Both the position numbers and the translations under genes were made by a program. 64,000 nt of DNA from contig JAUNWI010000006.1 in the NCBI GenBank assembly GCA_030540395.1, positions 1 to 64,000 on the forward strand, written 5' to 3'. How positions within the stretch are numbered: position 1 is the stretch's first letter; every line of letters starts with the position of its first letter. Of the stretch, positions 28,016-37,109 are shown one piece after another. Under the pieces are notes generated by a model. That model made no database searches. It saw only the letters and a list, made by a program, of their open reading frames with translations, and was not told the DNA's origin. Source of the DNA: Phascolarctobacterium sp. (lineage in GTDB: Bacteria > Bacillota > Negativicutes > Acidaminococcales > Acidaminococcaceae).

Positions 28016-28711
28016 ATGAAAAGAGAAACTGTTTATTTATTGTTGCGGGTAGTGGCCTACCTGCTTTTGTTAAGCTTAGTGCTGTATGGGCTGTACATTT
28101 CGCCTTACAATCCCCATCCCCAGTCGGCGGAGGATATCCGGCGTTGGGTTATGGGCTTTGGTGTGTGGGCGCCGCTTATTTATGTGGGCGTGTATACCAT
28201 TAGACCCCTGCTCTTTTTTCCTACGCTTCTGTTGAATTTGAGCGCGGGAGTGCTTTTTGGGCCCTGGCTGGGCATCGTCTTTTTGCTGCTGGGTGGCTTT
28301 GGCTGCGCCACGCTGTGCTACTTTTTGGGGCGCTTTGGGGGCGGCAACTGGCTGCTGCGCCATTTTGGGGGCAGCTGGGGCGAGCGGCTGACCAGCTATC
28401 TTGTGGGCGAGGGCAGCTTTACGAAAATGCTGTGGCTGCGCACCGTGCCTATTTTTCCCTATGACCCGGTGAGCATTATCGCCGGCAGCGTGCGCCTGCC
28501 CTTTAAGGTTTATGGCTGCGCCACGCTTTTGGGCATGCTTCCTGGTGCTATTGCCTATAATTTTTTGGCAGATTCCTTTGGCACCACGCGCTTTTATTTG
28601 GCCTTGGGTGTGACTTTGCTGGCCTTTGGGGTGCCCTTGGTGCTGTGGCAAAAAAGCGGTGCCGGTGGCAAGCTTTTGGATTTTAAGCGCTGGAAGCGCT
28701 TTCTGAAATAA
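28016..28711 (+). CDS. TVP38/TMEM64 (VTT/DedA-like) membrane protein
   Basis: 231 residues with about six membrane segments. The VTT domain is marked by RPLLFFPTLLLNLSAGVLFGPWLG, then the FLGRFGGGNW re-entrant region, and LWLRTVPIFPYDPVSIIAGSVRLPFKVY, the conserved Arg-Pro motif of the family. DedA/VTT proteins are linked to lipid scrambling or recycling of undecaprenyl phosphate and to membrane potential upkeep; the role of this member is not known. The own promoter lies at 27963, and AGAAAGGA supplies the ribosome binding site. The next gene follows after 35 bases and is probably co-transcribed. Confidence 0.88.
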   Translation: MKRETVYLLLRVVAYLLLLSLVLYGLYISPYNPHPQSAEDIRRWVMGFGVWAPLIYVGVYTIRPLLFFPTLLLNLSAGVLFGPWLGIVFLLLGGFGCATLCYFLGRFGGGNWLLRHFGGSWGERLTSYLVGEGSFTKMLWLRTVPIFPYDPVSIIAGSVRLPFKVYGCATLLGMLPGAIAYNFLADSFGTTRFYLALGVTLLAFGVPLVLWQKSGAGGKLLDFKRWKRFLK

Positions 28712-28746
28712 AGTTTTAGCATAACAACAGAAAGGTTGTGAAGCAA

Positions 28747-30099
28747 ATGGCAAAAAATACAGAGATTGAATTAAAGCTTGTAGTGAGCAAGGATAATTTG
28801 AAAAAGCTGTTGGCTCTGGACTGCGTGGCAGGAGCCTTGCGGGAGGGCAGCACCAAAAAGCGCAAGCTGGTGAGCAGCTATTATGATACGGAGGATTTAG
28901 ACTTCAAGCGTCAGGGCATTGCCTACAGGGTGCGCTCCAAGGGGGATGGCACCTACGAGGCCACTGTGAAAACCAGCGTGCAGAATGGTGCTGGCCTGAG
29001 TGAGCGCATGGAGCTGAACCTGCCCCTAAATAGCCCTCGTCCCAAGCTGGAGGGCTTTGCAGAAATGGGCTTGGGTACGGAGCTCACGGAGCTGGCGCCG
29101 AACGGCGTCAGCAAGCTATTCACTGTCACCGTGCAGCGTACAACCTACATTCTTGATTTAAAGGGCGCAGTGGCGGAGCTGGCTGTGGACCATGGTAAAA
29201 TTGTTGCCGGCAAGGACAATGTGGACCCCATTGATGAGGTAGAAATAGAGCTCCTGGAGGGCGACAAGGGCGCCCTGCTGCAATTGGCAGCGGATATCGC
29301 TGCCCAGGTGCCGCTTTTCGTCGAAAAGCGGAGCAAATTTGTGCGGGGCCTGGCCTTGCGCGGCATTATGGCTGATGAAGCTCCTGTTAAGGAAAAGCTG
29401 GGCACTGGCCTGGTGAAGGACGAGGTGCTGGCCGCTATCGCTGCTCATGGCGAGCAGCTGCTGGCGCTGCAGCAGGAGCTGCAGCAAAACATCAGCGAAA
29501 AGCTGCTCAAAAATCTTAAGCGTGAGCTTTTGATATTGCGTAGCTTGGCAGCTATGGCGGGAGCAGAAACCTGTGAGAGCATTGATTATATGCTGGAGCA
29601 AGTGGATGATGTGCGCAATTTGCTTGCTTTACAGGTGCTGTGGGAGCGTATTATGGCTAAGGGAAAGCTGGAGCGCAGCTCCCTACAAAAGAAGCTGGCT
29701 GCTGCTACAAAGGATTGCCTAACGCTTTTGCAAGCATTAGCTGCCGGGGGCCGTTTTACGGCTATAGTTTTCGCTTTGACTAGCATGGTTTATAAGGCTG
29801 AGCTATCCGAGGAAACAGTGGATGCAAGGGTTAAAGCTGCAGTGAAGGCATGGCAGCAGGAGCTGAGCGAGGATAACTTGACTGTCGCCGATAATATTTG
29901 TGCCCTAGCACGCTGCTGCGGTGTGAAAGCAGCTCTTAAGGCTAGCGAGGCAGTGAAAAAGCAGCGCCGCCAGCTGAACAAGCGGGCTGTTTTAGCTGCT
30001 TGGCAGGGACATTTGCAGGTTATTTGCGAAGCTAGCACCAGCAAGCTGCTCTATCGGGAGGCAGGCATGCTTTTAGGTTATTTGTTGGCTAAAAACTAA
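28747..30099 (+). CDS. CYTH domain protein with C-terminal CHAD-like region
   Basis: 450 residues. The N-terminal 210 residues are a CYTH triphosphate tunnel domain: it starts with the diagnostic EIELKL (ExExK), has SSYYDTEDLDF, YRVRSKGDGTYEATVK and an acidic DEVEIELLEGD strand. CYTH enzymes hydrolyse inorganic triphosphate or act on nucleoside triphosphates. The second half is helical and rich in Lys, Arg and Ala, as in CHAD domains, which bind polyphosphate in studied cases; the match is weaker. ATG 28747 is preferred over GTG 28738. The ribosome binding site AAAGGTTGTGA is the same unusual string as in front of prfB. Confidence 0.85.
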   Translation: MAKNTEIELKLVVSKDNLKKLLALDCVAGALREGSTKKRKLVSSYYDTEDLDFKRQGIAYRVRSKGDGTYEATVKTSVQNGAGLSERMELNLPLNSPRPKLEGFAEMGLGTELTELAPNGVSKLFTVTVQRTTYILDLKGAVAELAVDHGKIVAGKDNVDPIDEVEIELLEGDKGALLQLAADIAAQVPLFVEKRSKFVRGLALRGIMADEAPVKEKLGTGLVKDEVLAAIAAHGEQLLALQQELQQNISEKLLKNLKRELLILRSLAAMAGAETCESIDYMLEQVDDVRNLLALQVLWERIMAKGKLERSSLQKKLAAATKDCLTLLQALAAGGRFTAIVFALTSMVYKAELSEETVDARVKAAVKAWQQELSEDNLTVADNICALARCCGVKAALKASEAVKKQRRQLNKRAVLAAWQGHLQVICEASTSKLLYREAGMLLGYLLAKN

Positions 30100-30150
30100 G
30101 CTGTAGGCTGTTATCTTTTCGCAGCATGGATTGTGTAAGGAGGGATGAAA

Positions 30151-31362
30151 ATGTTAAATTTTCATCTGGTGCATTTACCTCATAAAAGTAAATATGGTGC
30201 AATAGGCACGGCGTGCTTTGGCTTGGAGCAAGCTAAGGCCGTGCGCCGCTTTCACCAAAGCTTTGATGAATATAGCGTGACGCCCTTGGTGGAGCTTAAG
30301 GACCTGGCCAAGGAGCTTGGAGTGAAGAATATTTTGGTCAAGGACGAAAGCTATCGCTTTGGCCTCAACGCCTTCAAGGTCTTGGGCGGCAGCTACGCCA
30401 TTGCCCGGGAAATAGGCAGTCGGCTGGGCCTTAAGGGCGAGAAGCTCACGTTGGCGTGTCTGCTTGCCCCCGCTGTGAAGGAGCAGTTAGGCCAGCTGAC
30501 CTTTGTTACTGCTACCGATGGCAACCATGGCCGGGGCGTGTCCTGGACGGCCCAGCGCCTGGGCCATAAGGCTGTAGTCTTTATGCCCAAGGGCACGGCA
30601 GCGGAGCGCTTGGAAAATATCCGCAAGCTGGGGGCGGAAGCCAGCATTACGGATTGTAATTACGATGACAGCGTGCGCTTAGCACGGCAGTATGCAGCGG
30701 AGCATGGGGGCATTGTAGTGCAGGATACCTCTTGGGAGGGTTATGATGATGTGCCACTGCACATCATGCAGGGCTACACCACCATGGGTGCCGAAATGGT
30801 GGACCAGCTGGCCGCCTGCGGCGGCCAGCGTCCCACACACGTTTTTTTGCAGGCGGGAGTGGGCGCCATGGCCGGGGCCATGGCGGGCTTCATTGCCGAC
30901 TACTACAAGGAGGCGCGGCCAATTATTACCATCGTGGAGCCCAATGAGGCGGACTGCTTATACCGCACGGCATTGGCCAATGATGGCAAGCTGCATATCG
31001 TGGATGGTGCTCTCGACTCTATTATGGCGGGGCTTTGCTGCGGTGAGCCCTGCAGCATCGGCTGGCAGCAGCTAGCTGCCTACGCCGACAATTTCGTCGC
31101 CATGCCCGACAAGGCGGCCGCCTTGGGCATGCGCGTTTTGGGCAATCCCGTAGGCAGCGACGCTGCTGTGGTGAGTGGCGAAAGCGGCGCTGCAGGCCTT
31201 GGCCTGGCTGTGGCCGCGCTCAGAGAGCGCGAGCTGGCGCAGCTCAAGGCCAGCCTGCAGCTGGACGCTGAGTCCGTGATTTTGTGTATATCCACCGAGG
31301 GGGCCACGGATGTGGCCAATTATCGGCGGATAATGTGGGAAGGAGCATGGAGCTGGAAATAA
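30151..31362 (+). CDS. dpaL: Diaminopropionate ammonia-lyase
   Basis: This PLP enzyme breaks 2,3-diaminopropionate (and often D-serine) into pyruvate and ammonia. 403 residues, the normal length. The PLP lysine is in RFGLNAFKVLGGSYA, preceded by VKDESYR; the cofactor phosphate loop and TATDGNHGRGVSWTAQRLG block are fold type II. The QDTSWEGYDDVP segment is specific to diaminopropionate lyases. AAGGAGGG at 30137-30144 touches the ATG at 30145, so ATG 30151 is the better start. The following deacetylase gene begins one base after its stop, which implies joint expression, though a metabolic link is not obvious. Confidence 0.93.
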   Translation: MLNFHLVHLPHKSKYGAIGTACFGLEQAKAVRRFHQSFDEYSVTPLVELKDLAKELGVKNILVKDESYRFGLNAFKVLGGSYAIAREIGSRLGLKGEKLTLACLLAPAVKEQLGQLTFVTATDGNHGRGVSWTAQRLGHKAVVFMPKGTAAERLENIRKLGAEASITDCNYDDSVRLARQYAAEHGGIVVQDTSWEGYDDVPLHIMQGYTTMGAEMVDQLAACGGQRPTHVFLQAGVGAMAGAMAGFIADYYKEARPIITIVEPNEADCLYRTALANDGKLHIVDGALDSIMAGLCCGEPCSIGWQQLAAYADNFVAMPDKAAALGMRVLGNPVGSDAAVVSGESGAAGLGLAVAALRERELAQLKASLQLDAESVILCISTEGATDVANYRRIMWEGAWSWK

Positions 31363-31363
31363 A

Positions 31364-32209
31364 ATGAAGGGGTTAGGGAGAAAACTGCTAGCTGTTTTGT
31401 TAGGAATTATGGTGCTTGTAATAGGGGCTTGGCTGTGGCTGCGTCACGATTATGCCAGCTACTGCGCCAGCGGCGGCTTTGTGTTGGAGTATCATGCTAT
31501 CGGCAATCATCCGGACTGGCCCCAAGGCATGGTGGTAGCTCCGGCCACCTTTGACAGGCACTTGCAATATTTGCAGGAAAAGGGCTATCACATGGTGACT
31601 GTGGCGGAGCTGGCCGACAGGCTGGCCACGGGCAAAAGCATGGAGAAGTATATCGCCTTGAGCTTTGATGATGGCTATACGGATAACTATACCGAGGCCT
31701 TTCCACTGCTCAAAAAATATAACGCTAGGGGCACTTTTTCCATCATCAATAGCAAAATCGGCGGCAAGATTTACATGAATGCGGAGCAGCTCAAGGAGAT
31801 GCAGCGAGCTGGCATGGAGATTGCTTCCCATACCTTCAGTCACAACCGCTTGGAGGACATCGATCCCGTTTATCTTAATTGGGAAATCGGCGTTTCCAAA
31901 TATGATTTGGAAAAAAGACTGCTGCCCGCAGATGAGACTGTGTGCACCATGGCTTACCCTTGCGGTAGCTACAACGAGCAGTCCATTGCCAAGCTCAAGG
32001 AGTTTGGCTATAAGGCTGCTTTAACGGGCAACGAGTTTTTGAATACTCCGGAGCATTTTCAAAAGCATCCCATGGAAATGTATCGTTTGATTATTATGGA
32101 TGATGGCAAAAATCCCTATACCTTCGCTGGCCTTTTGCACAAGGGCTATTGGCGCAGCTATTTGAAGGACAGGGGTATTGATATGCGCTTTGTGAGCTGG
32201 CTGCTATAA
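31364..32209 (+). CDS. NodB-type polysaccharide deacetylase
   Basis: 281 residues. An N-terminal membrane anchor (LLAVLLGIMVLVIGAWLWL) places the enzyme outside the membrane. The carbohydrate esterase 4 motifs are complete: motif 1 ALSFDDGYTDN with both Asp, motif 2 SHTFSH with the two metal His, and motif 3 AYPCGSYN. It should remove N-acetyl groups from peptidoglycan or an exopolysaccharide, using a divalent metal. It lies one base after the ammonia-lyase stop codon; the ribosome binding site is inside that gene's 3' end. Confidence 0.92.
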   Translation: MKGLGRKLLAVLLGIMVLVIGAWLWLRHDYASYCASGGFVLEYHAIGNHPDWPQGMVVAPATFDRHLQYLQEKGYHMVTVAELADRLATGKSMEKYIALSFDDGYTDNYTEAFPLLKKYNARGTFSIINSKIGGKIYMNAEQLKEMQRAGMEIASHTFSHNRLEDIDPVYLNWEIGVSKYDLEKRLLPADETVCTMAYPCGSYNEQSIAKLKEFGYKAALTGNEFLNTPEHFQKHPMEMYRLIIMDDGKNPYTFAGLLHKGYWRSYLKDRGIDMRFVSWLL

Positions 32210-32266
32210 CACAAGGGCGCAGCCTTGAGCTTTGAAGGGTAATACGTATAACAAGGAGAGTTAAGC

Positions 32267-33175
32267 ATGCGTTTTTATACAGCGATAATCAACAATAAAG
32301 AAGAGCTTTTAGTGGGCTTTGCGGAGGGAGCAAGGGCCTATCGCCTGAGCCTGTTGGCTCGTTTAGTGCCTACGCTAGCATTTAGCGATATGAACGCACT
32401 GATTTGTGGTTGGAGCGAAGATATTAAGGCCGCTCTGGAGCATTTGGCTGCCAACGAGGATGTGCTCACTGGTGCAGCGGTGAATGTGGAAAAGCTGCAG
32501 CTGTGCGCTCCCATTGTGCATCCCCGGCAGGATGTAATTTGCCTAGGGATTAATTATGATGCTCATGCCCAGGAGGCAGGTCGTTTTTCCGACGAAGCCT
32601 TTGGTGGGGAGCGACCTTATACCATTTATTTTTCCAAGCGTGTTAGCCGTGCCACGGCTACTAACGAAGCGGTACCCTCCTATGTAGGTCTGGTGGATAG
32701 CCTGGATTATGAATGCGAGCTGGGCGTGGTGCTGGCACGGGACTGCAGGGCTGTGACCAAGGAGCAGGCTCGAAACTATATTTTTGGCTATACCATTATC
32801 AACGACATCAGCGCCCGGAATCTGCAAACACGGCACAAGCAATGGTATTTGGGCAAGAGCCTGGATGGCTTTACTCCCATGGGTCCCTGTCTGGTAACGG
32901 CGGATGAAATCGGCGATGAGCAGAACCTGGACATTAGCTGCACTGTAAATGGGGAGCTGCGCCAAAGCAGCAATACCAAGTACATGATCCAGACTGTATG
33001 CGGTGCCATCAGCGAGCTGAGCCAGGGCATGACACTACAGGCTGGTACGATTATTGCTACTGGTACTCCCGCCGGAGTGGGCATGGGTATGCAGCCGCCC
33101 ACCTTCCTCAAGACTGGCGATGAAATAGTTTGCCGGATTGAAAAGATTGGCGCTTTGCGCAATGTGATTGATTAA
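32267..33175 (+). CDS. Fumarylacetoacetate hydrolase (FAH) family protein
   Basis: 302 residues. The FAH C-terminal domain begins at DVICLGINYDAHAQEAG and includes the metal-binding acids in DYECELGVVLARD, then IINDISARNLQ and KSLDGFTPMGPCL. The closing GTIIATGTPAGVGMG is the family signature. Members include acylpyruvate hydrolases, 2-oxo-hepta-3-ene-1,7-dioate hydratases and oxaloacetate tautomerases, and I cannot choose between them. The 57 bases before the start contain an AAGGAGAG ribosome binding site. It may be read from the ammonia-lyase operon. Confidence 0.9.
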   Translation: MRFYTAIINNKEELLVGFAEGARAYRLSLLARLVPTLAFSDMNALICGWSEDIKAALEHLAANEDVLTGAAVNVEKLQLCAPIVHPRQDVICLGINYDAHAQEAGRFSDEAFGGERPYTIYFSKRVSRATATNEAVPSYVGLVDSLDYECELGVVLARDCRAVTKEQARNYIFGYTIINDISARNLQTRHKQWYLGKSLDGFTPMGPCLVTADEIGDEQNLDISCTVNGELRQSSNTKYMIQTVCGAISELSQGMTLQAGTIIATGTPAGVGMGMQPPTFLKTGDEIVCRIEKIGALRNVID

Positions 33176-33280
33176 AGTGGTTATTTACGCTCAAGGCATA
33201 GCTTAGCTTTGCTCTTACGGGTAATACTTTGATACTAAAAATAAATAGAAAGAAAATTTCAATGACGCGCTGAAAAACAC

Positions 33281-33309
33281 TTGTCTTTTTTATGAAGATA
33301 GCATAAAAT
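33281..33309 (+). promoter_or_regulatory. Promoter of the YegP-like gene
   Basis: TTGTCT (33281-33286) and TAAAAT (33304-33309) are 17 bases apart, about 40 bases before the start codon. Confidence 0.6.
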
Positions 33310-33350
33310 AAGAGTGTAAACCTATATGGTACTCAAAAGGAGGCAAGAAA

Positions 33351-33731
33351 ATGGGCAAATTTGAAATTCTCCAAACAAAAACCGGTGTTAAATTCAATTT
33401 GAAGGCTGGCAATGGTGAGGTTATCGCGTCCTCCCAGGTTTATAAGGCAGAAAAGTATTGCCGTAAAGGTATTGCCAGCGTAATCGCCAATGCTCCTAAG
33501 GCTGCTATCGAGGACCAAACTGTTGAAGGTTATGAGGTAGCTAAGCATCCGAAATTCGAAATTTACAAGGATAAGGCTGGCGAGTTCCGTTTCCGTCTGA
33601 AGGCAACCAATGGTCAGATTATCGCTACTGGTGAAGGCTACAAGGCTATGGCTGGCTGCAAAAATGGCATTGAATCTATTAGAAAGAATGCCGTTGACGC
33701 TAAGATTGTGGTAGTTGAACCTAAGGAATAA
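33351..33731 (+). CDS. YegP-like DUF1508 tandem-repeat protein
   Basis: 126 residues made of two copies of the DUF1508 unit of about 55 residues. Copy one has KFEILQTKTGVKFNLKAGNG then EVIASSQVYKAEKYCRKGI; copy two has KFEIYKDKAGEFRFRLKATN then GQIIATGEGYKAMAGCKNGI. Each ends in a short helix (IASVIANA, IESIRKNA). The family folds as small beta sheets with a helix and is widespread, but its function is unknown. Own promoter, strong AAAGGAGG ribosome binding site, and a strong terminator make it a single-gene unit that is probably well expressed. Confidence 0.92.
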   Translation: MGKFEILQTKTGVKFNLKAGNGEVIASSQVYKAEKYCRKGIASVIANAPKAAIEDQTVEGYEVAKHPKFEIYKDKAGEFRFRLKATNGQIIATGEGYKAMAGCKNGIESIRKNAVDAKIVVVEPKE

Positions 33732-33760
33732 AATTAATTATAGTATCCCCCAAATTAGTA

Positions 33761-33792
33761 AAGGATGCTGCTGTAAAGCGGCATCCTTTTTT
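33761..33792. terminator. Terminator between YegP-like gene and metallophosphoesterase gene
   Basis: AAGGATGCTGCT and GCGGCATCCTT form the stem with G-U pairing in the middle, followed by TTTTTT. It may serve both convergent genes. Confidence 0.85.
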
Positions 33793-33796
33793 GTAC

Positions 33797-34891
33797 TTAT
33801 TTTCCTGTGATTTCGATGATGACAATCTCCGGTGGCGCTTCGGTCCTGACCGGTGGGCCCCAAAAGCCATAGCCGGAGCTGGTGATGGCCGTAAGCTTGC
33901 CAAATTCCTGGCGTCCATAATCTAAGAGATACATGCGTTTCGTGATCTGTCGATTGGGGAAGAGCTGGCCCGTATGGGTGTGACCTGCAAGGTACAAATC
34001 GTAGCCTAAATGAGCTGCTCCCAGCATACGACGGGGCTGATGGTCCATGAGCACGCTGTAATACTTGTCGTTGTCCCAAGCCAAGGCTTGGATGGCCTTG
34101 GGGCTTTTGCCCTTGCTGTAGCGAAAATCGTTGAGGCCGGTGATTTTGAGCCTGCCATCTATAACTGTGCTTTCATCCCGCAGAACACGTATTCCTTGGG
34201 ACTCCACCAGCTTGTGCCAGCGGGCGGGGTCGTCGATATACTCATGATTGCCAAAGGCCAGATAAACGCCCTTGGGGGCATTGATTTGAGCAAGAGCAGC
34301 CAGTGAGTTATCCTCCTCCACGTAAGCAATGCGTTCATCTACCAAGTCTCCCGCAATGAGCACAGCGTCGGGGGCAAGACTGTTCAAGCGTTGGGTCAGC
34401 TTTTCCGCATAGCTGCGCCCCAAAATGCGCCCTAAATGCACGTCGCTGATCAGCGCCAGGCGATAACTGGTGCCTGGAGCGAGCTTATTCGTCACAATGC
34501 TTTCGGTGCGTACCACGGGGGTAAAGGCGTTAAGGCTGCCAAAGATAACTGTAAGGCAGCTGGCTACCAGGGTGATTAAGGTGATTTTGGCAAAGGGTAG
34601 GGTGAAGGGGAGCAGCCTGCTCACCAGCCACAGCACCAGGTGGAGCAGGGCAAAGAGCAGGGTGTAATAGCCAAAGGCAACCCACAGCCCCTCCGCCCAA
34701 GCAGACAGCTTGACCAGAGCAAGGGGCAGTTGGGGCGAAAGCCCACGACTGCAAATGGCGTTTAGGGTGAAGGACAAATAAAGAATACTAAACCAGCTGC
34801 TGCGAGCCCAGGGCAGGTTGTGGCGATAATAAAGGTAACCGATGGTGCTGAGCAGCAAATCTACTATACCGATAAAAAAGATAATTTTCAT
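33797..34891 (-). CDS. Membrane-anchored metallophosphoesterase (YkuE/YaeI-like)
   Basis: 364 residues. Four N-terminal membrane helices of about 130 residues precede a calcineurin-like phosphoesterase domain. All metal motifs are present in order: LISDVHLGR (DxH), LIAGDLVDE (GDxxD), AFGNHEY (GNHE), LMDHQPRR, and LAGHTHTGQLFP (GHxH). Relatives with this architecture cleave phospholipid or undecaprenyl-linked phosphoesters at the membrane, but the substrate here is not evident. Single gene on the reverse strand, with GGAGAC as ribosome binding site. Confidence 0.92.
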   Translation of the reverse strand: MKIIFFIGIVDLLLSTIGYLYYRHNLPWARSSWFSILYLSFTLNAICSRGLSPQLPLALVKLSAWAEGLWVAFGYYTLLFALLHLVLWLVSRLLPFTLPFAKITLITLVASCLTVIFGSLNAFTPVVRTESIVTNKLAPGTSYRLALISDVHLGRILGRSYAEKLTQRLNSLAPDAVLIAGDLVDERIAYVEEDNSLAALAQINAPKGVYLAFGNHEYIDDPARWHKLVESQGIRVLRDESTVIDGRLKITGLNDFRYSKGKSPKAIQALAWDNDKYYSVLMDHQPRRMLGAAHLGYDLYLAGHTHTGQLFPNRQITKRMYLLDYGRQEFGKLTAITSSGYGFWGPPVRTEAPPEIVIIEITGK

Positions 34892-34920
34892 GCAATGTCT
34901 CCTGTATTTTTTATATGTAT

Positions 34921-34951
34921 ATTATACTTCTTGGAGTACGCTTTAAGTCAA
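34921..34951 (-). promoter_or_regulatory. Possible promoter of the metallophosphoesterase gene
   Basis: Reverse strand TTGACT (34951-34946) and TATAAT (34926-34921), but with a wide 19-base spacer. Confidence 0.45.
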
Positions 34952-35077
34952 GAGTTTTATCCTAGCCACTACTCATTTATTAGTTAAAACTTTGCAGAAT
35001 TTATTAGGCAAGAGTATGAATAAAGAGCATAACGCTGTACTAATTTTGCGAATTTAAGCTGAAAGTTGCCTAAGCTG

Positions 35078-35144
35078 TTGACAGTGGAAAAAGAGCGTGA
35101 TATAATAACAAATCTTTGACAATTTTTGCCCGGGGTGGTACAAT
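35078..35144 (+). promoter_or_regulatory. Two tandem consensus promoters of the CarD-family gene
   Basis: Promoter 1: TTGACA (35078-35083), 17 bases, TATAAT (35101-35106), a full consensus match. Promoter 2: TTGACA (35116-35121), 17 bases, TACAAT (35139-35144). They fill the 3' half of the 311-base gap at 34892-35202; the remaining part holds only the reverse-strand promoter. Confidence 0.85.
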
Positions 35145-35202
35145 GTATGCATAAGGTTTAATTTCAGATGGAATTCGCAAATTTTACTTAGGAGGGTGGA
35201 AA

Positions 35203-35688
35203 ATGTTTGCTGCAGGAGACCGTGTAGTTTATCCGCTGCATGGCGGTGCCATAGTGAAGGAAGTACAAGCGCGTGAGCAGAATGGTGAGAAGGTGGAATA
35301 TTATATTCTTGCCATGCTGTTTGAAAGCATGACCGTTGCGCTACCGGTGGGTAGTGCCGAAAAGCTGGGCTTGCGCACTATTGGCGACGAAGGTACTCTG
35401 GCAACCATTGAAGCCGTGCTGCACGAAAATCCTGATGTGCAGGCCGTAAAAAGCATTTCCTGGAACCGTCGCTTCCAACTGTATATGGACAAAATTAAAA
35501 GCGGAAGCGTGGTAGAGGTGGCGAAAATTTTTAAGCTTTTGACCCTTTTAGAGCGCAATAAAAAAATCTCCGTAGGCGAGCGGCGTCTGCTGCACAATAC
35601 CAAGCAAATTTTGCAGAGTGAGGTTATGCTGATTCGCAATATCGATGCTCAGGAGGCCGGAAATTGGCTGGACGCCTGCTGTGAATAA
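35203..35688 (+). CDS. CarD/CdnL-family RNA polymerase-binding regulator
   Basis: 161 residues. The N-terminal CarD/TRCF Tudor-like domain (MFAAGDRVVYPLHGGAIVKEVQ, YYILAMLFESMTVALPVG) binds the RNA polymerase beta subunit. The helical C-terminal domain (WNRRFQLYMDKIKSGSVVEVAKIFKLL) carries the conserved Trp that stabilises open promoter complexes, mostly at rRNA and other sigma-A promoters. Members of this family are global activators. RBS AGGAGGGTGG at 35192 onward. Two near-consensus promoters imply high constant output. Ends at its own terminator, before the yacL-ispDF group. Confidence 0.93.
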   Translation: MFAAGDRVVYPLHGGAIVKEVQAREQNGEKVEYYILAMLFESMTVALPVGSAEKLGLRTIGDEGTLATIEAVLHENPDVQAVKSISWNRRFQLYMDKIKSGSVVEVAKIFKLLTLLERNKKISVGERRLLHNTKQILQSEVMLIRNIDAQEAGNWLDACCE

Positions 35689-35708
35689 TGGAAAGAAAAA
35701 GAATTCGA

Positions 35709-35747
35709 GGACTGTTCCTAAGGATGGAGCAGTCCCTTCTTTTTTTG
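35709..35747 (+). terminator. Terminator after the CarD-family gene
   Basis: GGACTGTTCC (35709-35718) pairs with GGAGCAGTCC (35726-35735), then CTTCTTTTTTT. Confidence 0.85.
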
Positions 35748-35879
35748 GAGATATTTTACAATCTAGACAAATTTGTTGAGAATGATTACTTGTGTTTTTT
35801 GATATTCCGCAGTATTATATAATAGATAAACTAGTAGGCAGAAGCTAGCTATCAAATCTTGAGGAAAGGAGGAGTTTAT

Positions 35880-37016
35880 ATGCTGAGAAAAATTATTAGC
35901 CTATCTATTTCGTTGATGATTATTGTTACTGGACTCATACTTACAGATATCTTCTTACCATATATGTCGGAATACCTAGGCTACGATCTGCATGGCAACG
36001 GCGTTTTTGGCATTACCTTTGCCAACATGATTTTGGGCTTGCCGGGACTTTTTATTTTCTCCTGGCTGGCCTTGGTGCTGGCACCCTTTATTACTAACAG
36101 TCTTTTCAATTACGCAGAGCTGCTCACCACATCCTTATCCAAAATTCCCACCAGTGATATTCTGGTTATGATTTTTGGCATCGGCATCGGCCTGATTTTG
36201 GCGAATCTGATTGGTGGTCCCTTTTCCAGACTGCCCATTGTGGGACCCTATATTCCCATTCTTTTAAGCCTGGTGCTGAGCATCGTGGGCGCCAAGCTGG
36301 CATTGCGCAAGCACAATGATATTGTGGGCTTTTTTAATCGCATTCCCAGCCGCAAGGCCATTAAGCCGGAGGAAAAGCAGCAGGATACCATTTCCGGTCC
36401 CTTGAGCGACCGCCTTTACAGCTGCAACAAGCTCTTGGATACCAGCGTGATTATTGATGGACGCATTATGGATATTATGGCAGCGGGCTTTTTAGAGGGT
36501 CAGCTGGTGGTGCCCAACTTCGTTTTAGAGGAGCTGCAAAAGCTGTCCGATTCGTCGGATAATCTGAAGCGTGCCAAGGGGCGCCGTGGACTTGATTTGG
36601 TGCAGGATTTGCGCATTAGCTACAAGGAGCAGGTAGTGGTGGTGGACAGTGATTTTGACGACATCAGCGAGGTGGATGCCAAGCTGGTGCGTTTAGCCAA
36701 GCAGGCTCACGCTGCCATTATTACCAATGATTACAATTTGAACAAGGTGGCTGGCATTCAGGGCGTTAAGGTGCTGAATATTAACGAGCTGGCCAATGCC
36801 ATTAAGCCCGTGGTTATTGCCGGGGAAGAGATGAATGTGTACCTGGTGAAGGAAGGCAAGGAGGCCAATCAGGCCATTGCTTATCTGGACGATGGTACCA
36901 TGATTGTGGTGGAAAATGGTCGTAGTAGCATTGGCAGCAGCATTACTGTGGTGGTGACCTCCGTGCTGCAAACAGCGGCTGGCAGAATGATTTTTGCCAA
37001 GGCTGTGCGCTATTAA
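35880..37016 (+). CDS. PIN-TRAM domain membrane protein (YacL-like)
   Basis: 378 residues. Four membrane helices in the first 150 residues are followed by a PIN nuclease-fold domain (LLDTSVIIDGRIMDIMAAGF with the first acidic residues; DVDAKL-type acids in SEVDAKLVRLA; ITNDYNLNKVA) and a C-terminal TRAM segment (VYLVKEGKEANQAIAYLDDGTMIVVE). B. subtilis YacL has the same order and the same genomic place before ispD. A membrane-bound RNase is plausible but no activity is assured. ATG 35880 follows AAAGGAGGAG (35865-35874). Confidence 0.92.
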   Translation: MLRKIISLSISLMIIVTGLILTDIFLPYMSEYLGYDLHGNGVFGITFANMILGLPGLFIFSWLALVLAPFITNSLFNYAELLTTSLSKIPTSDILVMIFGIGIGLILANLIGGPFSRLPIVGPYIPILLSLVLSIVGAKLALRKHNDIVGFFNRIPSRKAIKPEEKQQDTISGPLSDRLYSCNKLLDTSVIIDGRIMDIMAAGFLEGQLVVPNFVLEELQKLSDSSDNLKRAKGRRGLDLVQDLRISYKEQVVVVDSDFDDISEVDAKLVRLAKQAHAAIITNDYNLNKVAGIQGVKVLNINELANAIKPVVIAGEEMNVYLVKEGKEANQAIAYLDDGTMIVVENGRSSIGSSITVVVTSVLQTAAGRMIFAKAVRY

Positions 37017-37109
37017 GGCCACAGGGTAGTTATATAATGAAGCTTTACAGACTGGGGTAGCATGCTCCAGTCTGTACTTAAATAGGGGCAAAATTTAGGG
37101 GAGGGGCTT

